DNA of 64,000 nt from the NCBI GenBank assembly GCA_002338525.1, contig DDIM01000016.1, forward strand, positions 1-64,000, read 5' to 3'. Below, in pieces: positions 26,933 to 36,335 of the stretch. Within the stretch, counting starts at the first letter, position 1. Each line of letters begins with the position of its first letter. Below the pieces are notes generated by a model. The model had not been told where the DNA came from. It searched no databases and saw only the letters and a list, made by a program, of their open reading frames with translations. The DNA is from Micavibrio sp. UBA1850. Its GTDB lineage: Bacteria; Pseudomonadota; Alphaproteobacteria; Micavibrionales; Micavibrionaceae. Both the position numbers and the translations under genes were made by a program.

Positions 26933-29900
26933 TCAATAACGCCATTCCCAAAAAACACCTGTTTCGTTTTCGCCTGTCTGTTTTGTAATGCTTTCTGCTG
27001 AAACATTAGGGGTTATTTCTATATCTAGTGTAATGGCGCCGGAGTCCTCTGAGGCACCTTTTTCGACATCTAGATAAACGCGATCATTGATATACTTACC
27101 TGCACCAACGCGCGTTTCACCGTTTCGGCTATCCACACGAATGTCGTCTAGGCCTGTGACATCCTTAATGGCGCCAACAGCATCAAAACCACCGCCTTGA
27201 CCAGATAAGCGGCGGAGCGTGCGCGTTAGTTGCACGGCTTGAAAAGCCGAAATACTGCCAAGTTCTTTTCCAAATAGGATATGTGAGAGCACCTCATCTT
27301 TTGGCAGTGAAGGAATAGAGGAGAAATCAAGTTTTGGCTTTGTGCTGGCGCCACTAATTTTTATGAAAGCTTCAATATCTTCGATATCAGTACTGGCCTG
27401 TATATCTAAATAAGGAGAGGGGGGGATTTCACCATCAAAACGAATACGGGCATGATCGAGTGTAAAGCGGCGTCCAAACTCTTCGTATCGACCTCTGATT
27501 GTCTCAAGTCTACCGTTTACAAGAGGTGAGCTGGCATACCCTGTGATGGCAAGGTCGCCTTTAAACTCTGTATCTAGACCCCAGCCGGTTACAAAAATCT
27601 TGTTATCAGCCTTAAATCCAAGATCGAGACGTATTTTATCTGCAAATGAACCCTTTTCATCAGTTGATTCAATAATGTTTAGTTTAGGGATGTTGGTATC
27701 AAAACTTTCAGGAATAGCGATAGAGATTTTATTAGATTTCATTGTGCCTGAAAGTAAGTAATCTTGCTGGTTCGTGTCTTCAAATTTTATATCCGTGCTT
27801 ATCCAGCCGTTGTAATCAGCCCCCTTTAATAGGTGCATGTTATTAATTTTTAGCGCGGCATCAATCTTTAATGGCGCGTTTTGTGTTGGAAGAGTAACAT
27901 CTGCATTACTGTTTAATGTGCCGTTCTCATTATCATTTGCTGTCAATGTTACAAGCTGAATACGCGACTGGTCGTAGGTCACGCGGCCCTCAATATCATA
28001 GAGCTTCACATCATATTCGCGGTGCGTAAATGTTCCATTTTTATATTGAGCTTGTCCGTCTATTTGAGGCGCGCCGATTGTCCCCCCGATTGATCCTTGC
28101 GACGTGAATTGTCCACTCACATCAAGGGTTTCAGGCAAGAATGCCTGCGCGAGGACAGACACATCTGCATTTGCATTTATAATCCCGCTTAAAGGTGAGG
28201 ATTTGTCTATCTCCAAAGCAAAAGGATATAGCGATAGGGACAGTGGGGCTGTGATATTCGCATTTAATAAATCTTTTTGGTTTGCCTCAATATCAACAGA
28301 TGCCTTTGCTTTTGTTTCTTTTAAAGATGCGCGACCATGGATTGTGGGTGAGCGCGCGGCAAAGTTTACGGGGCGAATATCGTAATTAAGCTCAATATTA
28401 GGTGCGCTCATAGGGCCTGCTATTGTCGCTTTTGCATTATCGAGTACGGCAGGAACGCTGGAAAGATTTACGAAAGGCACCGCTCGGCTGGCGATATCGC
28501 GCGCATTTATGTTTAGATCAATTTCATTTTGACTAAGGGAACCGGACAGGGCAACGGTCCCATCGCCTAATGTTAGTTTGAACGCATCTATATTTGTGAG
28601 GTAGGGCGCAGTCATGTTCGTTGCGGCCGTCGCCTTCACGCTATAAGGTGCGTAGCTATACCCGTTTAGTTTTAGTGTGCTTAAAAGTTTATTTTTACTA
28701 ATACGAGTTGTTGCGTTTATTGATCTTATATCTGTAATGGGGTGGGTAATGACGTTTGCATCAAGATCAACTGTGCTGTTTAATATGTCAGTGATATCTG
28801 ATGTTTTTGTACTGACCTTTACAGATCTTACCGCGAGATCGTCGTAAATAATATTTGATGCCGTGGCAGAAAGGGTTAGAGCTTGCGTTTCTTGCCCAGC
28901 TAAACGAGCTTTTATAGACATCGCTCCAGATAGATCTGATACATCAAGTAAGTTTTTAGGAAGATCCGCAAGGCTATCAATGGCAAGCTCGATACCGCCA
29001 TTTGCGATATATGTTTTACGGTCGATATCTATGTTTCCTGACAAAGAAAGCGCGCTAAACGCCCCAGATATATTTTCAATTAAAATCGTGTCAGGGGAAC
29101 CTTTAGCAGGAATATTGATATTAAGAGGGGTGTCTTTGTAACGGCTATCAATTTCAAGCCCCCCTTCAAAATTATTGAGCGTGCCGTTAAGCGCAAATTT
29201 TGTCTCAATAGGTGTCTCCCACTGTGGGGTAATCTGTGTAGGTTCGGCAACCAAACCGTCAATTTCTATACCGATATCTTTCGTGTCGATATTGTATGAC
29301 CCTTGGCTTGAAATATCATAAATATCGTTTATCAGATTGAAATCGTTTATATTTATAAGGTTGTTTTTCGCGTCTAAAGATATGGTGTGGGTATGCTCTT
29401 GCGGAAAAAAGCGCTGTGGCGTGTCGCTTAGTTGTGAAACCTCGATTGCCCCCTCTAAATCAAAGCTTTGCGTGCTTAGGCGTACCGTCTCTTGCCATTC
29501 AAATCCCAAATGAGGATTATTCAATATTTTCAGATCATCAATATCAATTTCCAGATCAATGGTTTTGAAAAATATATTGGGAACAGCCAGATTAAATGGT
29601 GCTTTTTGTTCAGCGGGTGTTGTTGCTTCTGTTTTTGAGGGCACGCTATCAAGGTAGAACTTGTCAGCAGAAAGCGACACATCAAGGCGTTTCGAGAAAA
29701 TTAAAAAGGGATGAACGGAGAGTTTCAAATTCTTCGAATGTAAAAAGGCCTCATCACTATCATTTTGAAATAGGCGCAATTGGGGCGTTGAGATACCTAA
29801 AAACGATAGCTCTATTCCATCAAAAGAAACTTGGTAGGGGGCGTCCTTCAAAGAGGTCTCGATCTTGCGCTCGACCCATTTTTCTCCTGATGAGGTCGAC

Positions 29901-30055
29901 AACCATACCGCTATTGTTTGTATCGCCAACAATATGAGGATCAAAATTAAAAGCAATATAGAGGCAATGCTCAACATCCATTTAGGAATGGCGGACAAAA
30001 GCCACCTTACAGGCGCCAATATCGTCATAAATGCTTTTGTCAAAAAGTGCTTCAT
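26933..30055 (-). CDS. tamB: Translocation and assembly module TamB
   Basis: 1040 residues. One N-terminal TM anchor (MLSIASILLLILILILLAIQTIAVWL) is followed by a very long repetitive beta-rich AsmA-like/DUF490 region. The C-terminal DUF490 domain contains GRLETIRGRYEEFGRRFTLDHARIRFDG and ends FWEWRY. TamB is a periplasm-spanning beta-taco protein that works with TamA in outer-membrane protein insertion and probably lipid transport. The ATG overlaps the tamA stop as TAATG. Confidence 0.95.
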   Translation of the reverse strand: MKHFLTKAFMTILAPVRWLLSAIPKWMLSIASILLLILILILLAIQTIAVWLSTSSGEKWVERKIETSLKDAPYQVSFDGIELSFLGISTPQLRLFQNDSDEAFLHSKNLKLSVHPFLIFSKRLDVSLSADKFYLDSVPSKTEATTPAEQKAPFNLAVPNIFFKTIDLEIDIDDLKILNNPHLGFEWQETVRLSTQSFDLEGAIEVSQLSDTPQRFFPQEHTHTISLDAKNNLININDFNLINDIYDISSQGSYNIDTKDIGIEIDGLVAEPTQITPQWETPIETKFALNGTLNNFEGGLEIDSRYKDTPLNINIPAKGSPDTILIENISGAFSALSLSGNIDIDRKTYIANGGIELAIDSLADLPKNLLDVSDLSGAMSIKARLAGQETQALTLSATASNIIYDDLAVRSVKVSTKTSDITDILNSTVDLDANVITHPITDIRSINATTRISKNKLLSTLKLNGYSYAPYSVKATAATNMTAPYLTNIDAFKLTLGDGTVALSGSLSQNEIDLNINARDIASRAVPFVNLSSVPAVLDNAKATIAGPMSAPNIELNYDIRPVNFAARSPTIHGRASLKETKAKASVDIEANQKDLLNANITAPLSLSLYPFALEIDKSSPLSGIINANADVSVLAQAFLPETLDVSGQFTSQGSIGGTIGAPQIDGQAQYKNGTFTHREYDVKLYDIEGRVTYDQSRIQLVTLTANDNENGTLNSNADVTLPTQNAPLKIDAALKINNMHLLKGADYNGWISTDIKFEDTNQQDYLLSGTMKSNKISIAIPESFDTNIPKLNIIESTDEKGSFADKIRLDLGFKADNKIFVTGWGLDTEFKGDLAITGYASSPLVNGRLETIRGRYEEFGRRFTLDHARIRFDGEIPPSPYLDIQASTDIEDIEAFIKISGASTKPKLDFSSIPSLPKDEVLSHILFGKELGSISAFQAVQLTRTLRRLSGQGGGFDAVGAIKDVTGLDDIRVDSRNGETRVGAGKYINDRVYLDVEKGASEDSGAITLDIEITPNVSAESITKQTGENETGVFWEWRY

Positions 30056-31773
30056 TAAAACGATTGTCCAATACTTATATATATTTGAAAGCGATCATCT
30101 GTAATCTCTTTTTTATTAACGGGTACGGCCACGTCAAAACGAATAGGGCCAAAGCTTGTGTAATAGCGAACGCCTAATCCTGCGCCAACGGCAAAGCCTT
30201 CACCAAATTCAGGAGAGATATTCTCATAAACATTTCCTGCATCAACGAAACTGACAAGACCAATATTTTCACTCACGTTAAAGCGTATCTCTGCTGATGT
30301 CTCGATAATAGAACGCCCGCCGATAAAATCACCCTCGCTATCTTGTGGGCCTACATCCTGATAGCCAAACCCTCGAATGGAGCCTCCGCCACCCGTATAA
30401 AACCGTTTTGATGCAGGAATATCACTCCGGCCCGAGCCAGATATGTTTCCAAACAATCCGCGAACCGCAAGAACAGGATCAGTTTTTGATGAACTAAGAT
30501 CAAAATAGGTAGAACCACTAATTTGTGATTTCAAAAATGGGGACGCCTCACCCAAAATATCAAAGAAGGGCGTTGTGTTGACTTGTAACAAAACCCCTTC
30601 GTGAGGGTTGAGCGGATTGTCTCGATTGTCATAGCTCAGCTTAAGGGGGGATGATACCAGTCCAAAGACATCTTCGTCGTCATCTTCATCGGTGACTTCG
30701 CTGAACTCCAATCCTGCACCAATACTGGCATTAAAGTCTTTGGTAAATTGTCGTGATAAAGCAAGTCCGCTCTCAAAACTTGTTTCTTCATATATGTCTG
30801 TATCCTCCTGATTGAGTGAGGTATCAAATGAAAGCGTTTGCTTGGCATTTAAAAAGAAGGGAATGTCGTACCCCATACCCAGGCTTTGCGTGATGGGTGA
30901 TAATCGGGTTTCAAAACGCAGTGTTTCTCCCGCACCTCTGTAATTATTATGTTGCCACTGTGCCGTAACACCTGGGCCTTCGTTCGTATTAAAAAACGCC
31001 CCCAGTTTAACGCTACGTGGCGCGCGCTCAGAAATAACGATGTTGAGAGGCACAATTTTATCTGCCGGAACTGTTTCAGGCGTATCTATTTTAACAGAGG
31101 CAATTAACCCGGTTGAAAGCAAATTGTTCTTCGTCTCATCAAGTAAATCGCCCTTCCAGCAGTTTCCTGATTGGAATTCTACATGGTTTTGAAGATAACT
31201 TTGTTTAATGTTTTTATTTCCTTCAAAGCGAGCATTACCAAACGAAACACCATTTGTGCCTGATACAATAAAAGCGATGTCGATGGTATGATTTATCCTG
31301 TCAATATATGCTTCGTGCGTAACAGAGAGGTTGTAAAAGCACTCATGTTCGAAAATATAATTACGAAGACGTTTTTGAGACTCTAAAATTTTCGATGCAA
31401 TGGCTTTTTGTCCCGTCTCAATATCTAAATTAAAAGGGACGTCGTAGCCTTTGACCGTAATTTTTCCAATTGTATACTGCCTACGCGGCTCGACCCGTAT
31501 ATTCGCATCTTCTGTGGTAAAGGTTTCTTCGTATACTTGTACATCGTAAAACCCTTGCGCACGTGCGGCTTTACGTATTTGAGATTTGAATTGAACGATA
31601 TTTTGAACGCTGTGTTCTTCAGGATGGTCGACTTTATCACTTATGTACTCTTGAAGCGTTTTATGCTGCTCAAGACCTGTGACGCGATAGTTGGCATGCG
31701 CGCGCTGTTGCGTAGCGCAGACAAACGCTAAAACCCCACAGGCAAGAAAGAAAGACACATACTTATATCGCAT
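30055..31773 (-). CDS. tamA: TamA, Omp85-family outer-membrane barrel
   Basis: 572 residues from the ATG at 31773, chosen because it begins a clean signal peptide (MRYKYVSFFLACGVLAFVCATQQRAHA). The frame could extend to 31824, but neither start has a good ribosome site. Three POTRA-like repeats occupy about residues 30-245. The barrel follows, with GGGGSIRGFGYQDVGPQD (the Omp85 RGF motif) and a terminal strand IYISIGQSF ending in Phe. Partner of TamB. Confidence 0.93.
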   Translation of the reverse strand: MRYKYVSFFLACGVLAFVCATQQRAHANYRVTGLEQHKTLQEYISDKVDHPEEHSVQNIVQFKSQIRKAARAQGFYDVQVYEETFTTEDANIRVEPRRQYTIGKITVKGYDVPFNLDIETGQKAIASKILESQKRLRNYIFEHECFYNLSVTHEAYIDRINHTIDIAFIVSGTNGVSFGNARFEGNKNIKQSYLQNHVEFQSGNCWKGDLLDETKNNLLSTGLIASVKIDTPETVPADKIVPLNIVISERAPRSVKLGAFFNTNEGPGVTAQWQHNNYRGAGETLRFETRLSPITQSLGMGYDIPFFLNAKQTLSFDTSLNQEDTDIYEETSFESGLALSRQFTKDFNASIGAGLEFSEVTDEDDDEDVFGLVSSPLKLSYDNRDNPLNPHEGVLLQVNTTPFFDILGEASPFLKSQISGSTYFDLSSSKTDPVLAVRGLFGNISGSGRSDIPASKRFYTGGGGSIRGFGYQDVGPQDSEGDFIGGRSIIETSAEIRFNVSENIGLVSFVDAGNVYENISPEFGEGFAVGAGLGVRYYTSFGPIRFDVAVPVNKKEITDDRFQIYISIGQSF

Positions 31774-31869
31774 AGTGTTAAGATGTAATTGATCCGCATA
31801 ATATTGCAAGATGCGACAGTGCATAAATCATCTCTATCCGAATGTTTTTATGCATACACAAGGCAATAA

Positions 31870-31894
31870 GGAACTTTTTCTTCGAACGCGCGTA
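31870..31894 (+). promoter_or_regulatory. EcfG-type promoter (GGAAC-N16-CGTA)
   Basis: GGAAC at 31870-31874, 16 bases, then CGTA at 31891-31894, about 37 bases before the DUF1328 start. One mismatch to CGTT. Confidence 0.55.
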
Positions 31895-31931
31895 TGTTTA
31901 ATAGGTATTAACAAATTAAGGAGATTTTTTC

Positions 31932-32108
31932 ATGTTAGGTTGGGCCGTTACATTTTTATTAATCGCACTTGTTGCTGGAGCATTAGGGTTTGGTGGCGTT
32001 GCTGCTGTGTCAGTTGAAATTGCACAAATTCTGTTTGTGGTTTTCCTCGTATTGTTCTTAATTGCTGCCGTTGCACACGCAATCAGAGGGCGTAAACCAA
32101 CTGCATAA
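31932..32108 (+). CDS. DUF1328 (YtjA-like) small membrane protein
   Basis: 58 residues with two TM helices: MLGWAVTFLLIALVAGALGFGG and AQILFVVFLVLFLIAAVAHAI, then a basic tail RGRKPTA. This is the complete DUF1328 pattern. AAGGAG lies 8 bases before the ATG and a strong terminator follows, so it is a stand-alone transcript. DUF1328 proteins are of unknown function and often belong to stress regulons, consistent with the promoter just upstream. Confidence 0.92.
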   Translation: MLGWAVTFLLIALVAGALGFGGVAAVSVEIAQILFVVFLVLFLIAAVAHAIRGRKPTA

Positions 32109-32145
32109 GCAAGTCATCTAAATGAATATTTATATTCAATGAATC

Positions 32146-32179
32146 GGGCGCATGGCAAAAAGCCATTGCGCCCTTTTTA
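32146..32179 (+). terminator. Rho-independent terminator after the DUF1328 gene
   Basis: GGGCGCATGGC and GCCATTGCGCCC pair with one internal mismatch across an AAAAA loop, followed by TTTTT. Confidence 0.9.
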
Positions 32180-32233
32180 TATCTGGTTCATAACTACAAG
32201 AGCTTTATAATATCACGCAGAAATGGGGTCCAT

Positions 32234-34465
32234 ATGGACAAAACCTTCTTAAGAAACTTTATTATTTTTGTGGGCGTGCTTTTAGCATGCTCGCTAATTT
32301 TAAGTTTAAGATTAATTTCTAACGAACGAAAAATCGATATTCGTGACGATTGGATACAGCATTCACATACCGTGATTATTGAAGGGCAACAACTTTCGAC
32401 GCTTGTGGAAGCCATGTTTGCCTCTCAGCGAGGGTACTTGCTAACAGGTGACCCTGCCTTTTCAAGAGAATATACGATTATCAAGAAAAATGCCTCCAAC
32501 CATATCGCAAGCCTATCTGAGTTAATCCAAGACAGCCCCGCGCAAGGCAGTCGGGTTGAAGAGATGAGAAACTATTTTAATATGTTGACGGTTAGTCTGG
32601 AAAATCGCGCCAGTCGTTTCACACGCAATAACTCACTGGATCTAATGCGTAATGTCGATGTCGTAGAGGGCCTGAGAGACAATATATTAAAAGTAACAGC
32701 TGAATTTTTAAAAGAAGAGTATCGAATTTTGAGCGAGAGAATTCGCGCGCTGGATGAACAACGCCGTGATTATTACAATACATTGCTAATCTCAATCTCA
32801 ATCGGGTCAGTCATACTTATAATATTTAATGGAACATTATTAGGGGCACAAAGGAAAAGATCCAAGGCGGAACTAAACTTAGAGCTTCATGAAGAAAGAT
32901 TTAAGCTGGCCATTGATGGAACGCAAGACGGTATATTCGACTGGGATATAAAAACAAACAAAGTGTTCTTTTCTAAGCAATATTACAAAATGTTAGGATA
33001 TGACCGGGAAGGCGGTGAGGAACCTTTTGAAGAGTTTGAAAAGCTCGTGCACCCAAAAGACCTCAAGCGGGTCGTTAAAAATGTAACGCTCTATCTGGAT
33101 GGTGAAAAAGAGGAATTTGAAGAAGATTTCAGAATGCGCCTACGCTCGGGACGCTGGATGTGGATCAAGTCAAAAGGCAAGGCTATCTTTGATAAAAATG
33201 GAAAGCCTATCCGAATGGTAGGAACGCATACTGACATCACGGCAATGATTCAAAAGCAAAAGAAACTCGCAAAACAAAAGGAAGAAGCTGAAAAATCTAG
33301 TCAGGCCAAGGGCGATTTTCTTGCGCATATGAGCCACGAAATCAGAACGCCGCTGACAGCGATTAGCGGGATTTCTGAGATACTGAATAAGCAAAAGGAC
33401 ACGTTCAATAAAAAACAGCAAAGCCTTCTGTCTACATTGAGCACCAGTACGTCATCTTTAAAAGAACTCATTAATGACATTCTCGATTTCTCAAAAATTG
33501 AAAATGGTGGCGTCGAGCTTGAAATGAAGATTTTCGCTATCGAACAAATCTTTGAAGAAACCATCAGCATGATGGCGTTGAAAGCCAATGAGAAACACAT
33601 AGGCTTTAAAGTTGATTATGACGATATCAGAGGCGTTGACGTATATGGAGACAGCACACGCATTCGTCAGGTGCTGATGAATTTGGTTGGTAATGCCATT
33701 AAATTTACAGACCAAGGAGAGGTGACAATCGTTGCACGAATTGAGGAAGGTGATGAGTCTAAAGATGTATTACGTGTCGATGTCAGTGATACCGGGATAG
33801 GTATTGCAGAGGCAGATTTTGATATTGTATTTGAAAGGTTTAAACAGGCAGATTCGTCAGTATCTCGCAAATATGGAGGTACAGGACTAGGGCTTCCTAT
33901 ATCAAAAAGTCTTGCAAACTTAATGGGTGGCGAAATTACGCTTGAAAGTGAAGAGGGGAAGGGCTCGACCTTTACTTTGCATTTGCCACTTAAAGTAGAG
34001 GCCAAGCGCAACGTCAACGCAGGCGCGCAAACGCAGCTGGAAAGCTTAGACAAGAAAATAATGTCTTGCTTGGAAGAAGATAGTAAAATTCTACTCGTCG
34101 AGGACTATGAGGGGAATATCGTTATTCTAGGATATCTCCTTGATGACATAGAGGTTGAATATGACGTTGCCAAAACTGGTAAAGAAGCTATTGAGCTGTA
34201 TAAGGATAACGATTACGAGCTCGTGCTTATGGATGTTCAAATGCCGATTATGGATGGGTTTACTGCAACGAAAAACATTAGGGAGATAGAGGCCGAAACA
34301 GGTAAATACACGCCAATAATAGGTATGACCGCACATGCTTTAGTTGGAGACATAGATAAATGTATTGATGCTGGGATGGATTCGTATCTTTCTAAACCTA
34401 TTGTGGAAATAGATCTAAAGTTAGAGATGTTCAAATACCTTGTTTCAAATAAGCGGTCTGCTTGA
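32234..34465 (+). CDS. Hybrid sensor histidine kinase (CHASE3-PAS-HisKA-HATPase-REC)
   Basis: 743 residues. TM1 lies at about 8-28 and a CHASE3-like periplasmic sensor at about 35-180 (SQRGYLLTGDPAF). TM2 follows at about 182-206, PAS at about 222-340 (DGIFDWDIKTNKVFFSKQYYKMLG), then HisKA with phospho-acceptor His368 (MSHEIRTPL). HATPase has LVGNAIKF, DTGIGI and GTGLGL. The C-terminal receiver carries Asp667 (VLMDVQMPIMDG). It lies downstream of the DUF1328 unit and faces the ECF sigma gene, so a link to stress signalling is plausible but unproven. No Hpt domain is present, so it needs an external phosphotransferase if it drives a relay. Confidence 0.93.
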   Translation: MDKTFLRNFIIFVGVLLACSLILSLRLISNERKIDIRDDWIQHSHTVIIEGQQLSTLVEAMFASQRGYLLTGDPAFSREYTIIKKNASNHIASLSELIQDSPAQGSRVEEMRNYFNMLTVSLENRASRFTRNNSLDLMRNVDVVEGLRDNILKVTAEFLKEEYRILSERIRALDEQRRDYYNTLLISISIGSVILIIFNGTLLGAQRKRSKAELNLELHEERFKLAIDGTQDGIFDWDIKTNKVFFSKQYYKMLGYDREGGEEPFEEFEKLVHPKDLKRVVKNVTLYLDGEKEEFEEDFRMRLRSGRWMWIKSKGKAIFDKNGKPIRMVGTHTDITAMIQKQKKLAKQKEEAEKSSQAKGDFLAHMSHEIRTPLTAISGISEILNKQKDTFNKKQQSLLSTLSTSTSSLKELINDILDFSKIENGGVELEMKIFAIEQIFEETISMMALKANEKHIGFKVDYDDIRGVDVYGDSTRIRQVLMNLVGNAIKFTDQGEVTIVARIEEGDESKDVLRVDVSDTGIGIAEADFDIVFERFKQADSSVSRKYGGTGLGLPISKSLANLMGGEITLESEEGKGSTFTLHLPLKVEAKRNVNAGAQTQLESLDKKIMSCLEEDSKILLVEDYEGNIVILGYLLDDIEVEYDVAKTGKEAIELYKDNDYELVLMDVQMPIMDGFTATKNIREIEAETGKYTPIIGMTAHALVGDIDKCIDAGMDSYLSKPIVEIDLKLEMFKYLVSNKRSA

Positions 34466-34474
34466 ACTAGGCAT

Positions 34475-34507
34475 GAAAAAACCTCCTGAAAAGTTAATTT
34501 CAGGAGG
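34475..34507 (-). terminator. Terminator of the sigma-factor gene
   Basis: CCTCCTGAAA and TTTCAGGAGG pair perfectly (10 bp) with a 6-base loop. On the minus strand the stem is followed by TTTTTT, ending the sigma gene. The A-run on the other side may make it bidirectional for the kinase gene. The stem arms are AGGAGG and its complement, i.e. Shine-Dalgarno-like. Confidence 0.8.
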
Positions 34508-34541
34508 AAGTGGGTTTTAGGGAACTGAATAAAAATTAAGT

Positions 34542-35069
34542 CTATGCTGACATTCTAAGGTCGTTATATTGACCGTTATTCTGGTTAGCGCTTTGACTAA
34601 TAAGTGTTTTCTGTAAGCTGTCTCTTGCTCTTGATAATCTTGAGCGGACAGTTCCTACAGGAATATCTAGTTGTTCTGATACTTCGCTGTACTGCTTACC
34701 TTCGACGCATACAAGATTGATTATCTCGTTGTGCTCCTCAGAAATAAGATCCATGGCGTGATCCACTTCTTGTAAAGCAATTTTAGTGTCTTGAGACGCG
34801 TCCATGCTTTGTTTTTCAATGTAAGGCTCAGGGTCGTACTGGCTTTCAAATTTAACTTTACGTCTATATCCTGATACAAATAGGTTATACATCATTTTAG
34901 ATGTCCAGCTGTATAGGTTTGTACCTTCTTTAAATAAATGCTTTTTTTCTATAGCTCTTACTATAGTAGAATGAAGTAAATCCTCTGCATCATGTTTTGA
35001 GTTTGTAAGTTTGTATGCAAACTTGCCTAGACGATCCATTTGTGCAGTTAATTCAGCGTTCTGAAACAT
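34542..35069 (-). CDS. ECF sigma factor, EcfG-like (general stress)
   Basis: 175 residues from ATG 35069, with AGGAG 7 bases upstream; the extension to 35138 has no ribosome site. Region 2 is LGKFAYKLTNSKHDAEDLLHSTIVRAI...GTNLYSWTSKMMYNLFVSGYRRK. Region 4 is IINLVCVEGKQYSEVSEQLDIPVGTVRSRLSRARDSL. The GTNL-W-N-F-RR pattern is close to EcfG (ECF15), the alphaproteobacterial general-stress sigma. No nepR or phyR gene is adjacent. GGAAC-type promoters scattered around it are its likely targets. Assignment to EcfG rather than another ECF group is inference from motif and context. Confidence 0.8.
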   Translation of the reverse strand: MFQNAELTAQMDRLGKFAYKLTNSKHDAEDLLHSTIVRAIEKKHLFKEGTNLYSWTSKMMYNLFVSGYRRKVKFESQYDPEPYIEKQSMDASQDTKIALQEVDHAMDLISEEHNEIINLVCVEGKQYSEVSEQLDIPVGTVRSRLSRARDSLQKTLISQSANQNNGQYNDLRMSA

Positions 35070-35222
35070 TTGTTTCTCCTTGTTATGTTTAACTTGGAAA
35101 TAATGATATCTCGTGTACGTAACGCCGTTTTGTCGCATTTGTATCGACAGTGAAATAAATTGTTTTATTTTTGTAACAAAAGTCTTAATGTAATGGCTAA
35201 TTATAAAATTGTGGTGTCATAA

Positions 35223-35966
35223 ATGGGAAAACAAACAATATTGTGCGTTGACGATGACGAAGGAATCCAAACTGTCGTTGGTCAATATTTAAATAGCGAT
35301 GGCTATAAATATATAGGAGCAAATGATGCGGCCTCTGCCTTGGAGTGCGCGCAATCATCCAAACCAGAGGTTATTTTACTTGACCTCGGCCTTCCTGATG
35401 CTGAAGGCCTGTCACTGATTCCGCAATTAAAGTCTATGGGCGATGTGGGAATCATAGTGGTCTCAGGTAAAAATGACACGACAGAAAAAATCATCTGTTT
35501 AGAGATGGGCGCTGATGACTATTTAACAAAACCGTTTGAGATGCGCGAGTTGACGGCCCGTATTAAGGCCGTGTTGAGACGCATGGCGCCCCTGAAGGCT
35601 CCTGCTCAGCAAGAAAGCGAATCTGTACAAAACAAGTCACAGGCTAAAAAGCTTGGGTTTGGAGATGGCTGGTGTCTTGATAGAGACCAGTACCAGCTAT
35701 ATGACAAAAACGGTGACCCCGCGGATTTAACCACTGGAGAGTTTGTGCTTCTTGAAGCTCTGATGCTGTCTCCTAATAAGGTGTTATCTCGCGAGCGGTT
35801 ATTTGAATTAACCCGTGATGGTGAGTATGACGTCTATGATAGAGCGATAGATATTCAAATAGGGCGTCTACGTAAAAAAATAGATACGGCTGATGATACC
35901 GCTGAATATATCAAAACTGTTCGCGGGGTTGGCTATATGTTTACAGAAAAAGTCACAGCTCTTTAA
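35223..35966 (+). CDS. OmpR-family response regulator
   Basis: 247 residues: receiver domain at 1-120 with acceptor Asp54 (VILLDLGLPDAEG), Lys in TKPFEM, a linker rich in Gln/Lys, then a winged-helix DNA-binding domain (LTTGEFVLLEALMLSPNKVLSRERLF ... IQIGRLRKKI ... IKTVRGVGYMF). It diverges from the sigma gene. No dedicated kinase is fused or immediately beside it, although a hybrid kinase lies about 0.8 kb away. It is a paralogue of the regulator at 46711. Confidence 0.93.
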   Translation: MGKQTILCVDDDEGIQTVVGQYLNSDGYKYIGANDAASALECAQSSKPEVILLDLGLPDAEGLSLIPQLKSMGDVGIIVVSGKNDTTEKIICLEMGADDYLTKPFEMRELTARIKAVLRRMAPLKAPAQQESESVQNKSQAKKLGFGDGWCLDRDQYQLYDKNGDPADLTTGEFVLLEALMLSPNKVLSRERLFELTRDGEYDVYDRAIDIQIGRLRKKIDTADDTAEYIKTVRGVGYMFTEKVTAL

Positions 35967-35987
35967 TTATCTTTTTAAACTTTGTTT

Positions 35988-36012
35988 GGAACCTTTCCTT
36001 CTATAAGCAGTT
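35988..36012 (+). promoter_or_regulatory. EcfG-type promoter (GGAAC-N16-AGTT)
   Basis: GGAAC at 35988-35992, 16 bases, then AGTT at 36009-36012, about 35 bases before the DUF883-like gene. One mismatch to CGTT. Confidence 0.65.
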
Positions 36013-36047
36013 AGGAGAGGTGAACGCAATTTAAAAAGGAGAGCAAA

Positions 36048-36332
36048 ATGGCTAAGGAAAAAACTACATATCCAGAAATCGACAGCATTAAACAAGATCT
36101 AGATTCTTTGAGAAGCAATGTTGTTGAGCTTACAAAACACGTAAAATCAAACAAAGCTGCGCAAGGACAAGAAATGAAAGAAATGTTGGCGGGACGCTTA
36201 GAGGGCTTGAAAGCCTCAGGTATGCAAAGCGTTGACAACATCGAAAGACAAGTAAAGGCTCAGCCTGGTAAAGCAGTAGGTATTGCTTTTGCAGCTGGAC
36301 TAGCAGCAAGCTTACTTCTAGGTCGGAGATAA
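36048..36332 (+). CDS. DUF883 / ElaB-YqjD-like membrane-anchored protein
   Basis: 94 residues. A helical coiled-coil body (IDSIKQDLDSLRSNVVELTKHVKSNKAAQ) is followed by a C-terminal TM tail ending AVGIAFAAGLAASLLLGRR. The KAVGIAFAAGLAASLLLGRR tail with terminal Arg is the DUF883/YqjD hallmark; YqjD and ElaB are stationary-phase proteins that tether ribosomes to the membrane in E. coli. AAAGGAG precedes the ATG. It is followed after 3 bases by the holin-like gene. Confidence 0.85.
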   Translation: MAKEKTTYPEIDSIKQDLDSLRSNVVELTKHVKSNKAAQGQEMKEMLAGRLEGLKASGMQSVDNIERQVKAQPGKAVGIAFAAGLAASLLLGRR

Positions 36333-36335
36333 GAC

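Noticed and set aside
34517..34545. GGAAC at 34521 near the sigma gene stop
   Set aside because: No -10 element at 16-17 bases and it lies at the 3' end of the gene, not before a start.
35070..35222. GGAAA followed by CGTA between the sigma gene and the OmpR-type regulator as an EcfG site
   Set aside because: Both elements are imperfect and the spacing is 17; too weak to claim autoregulation.
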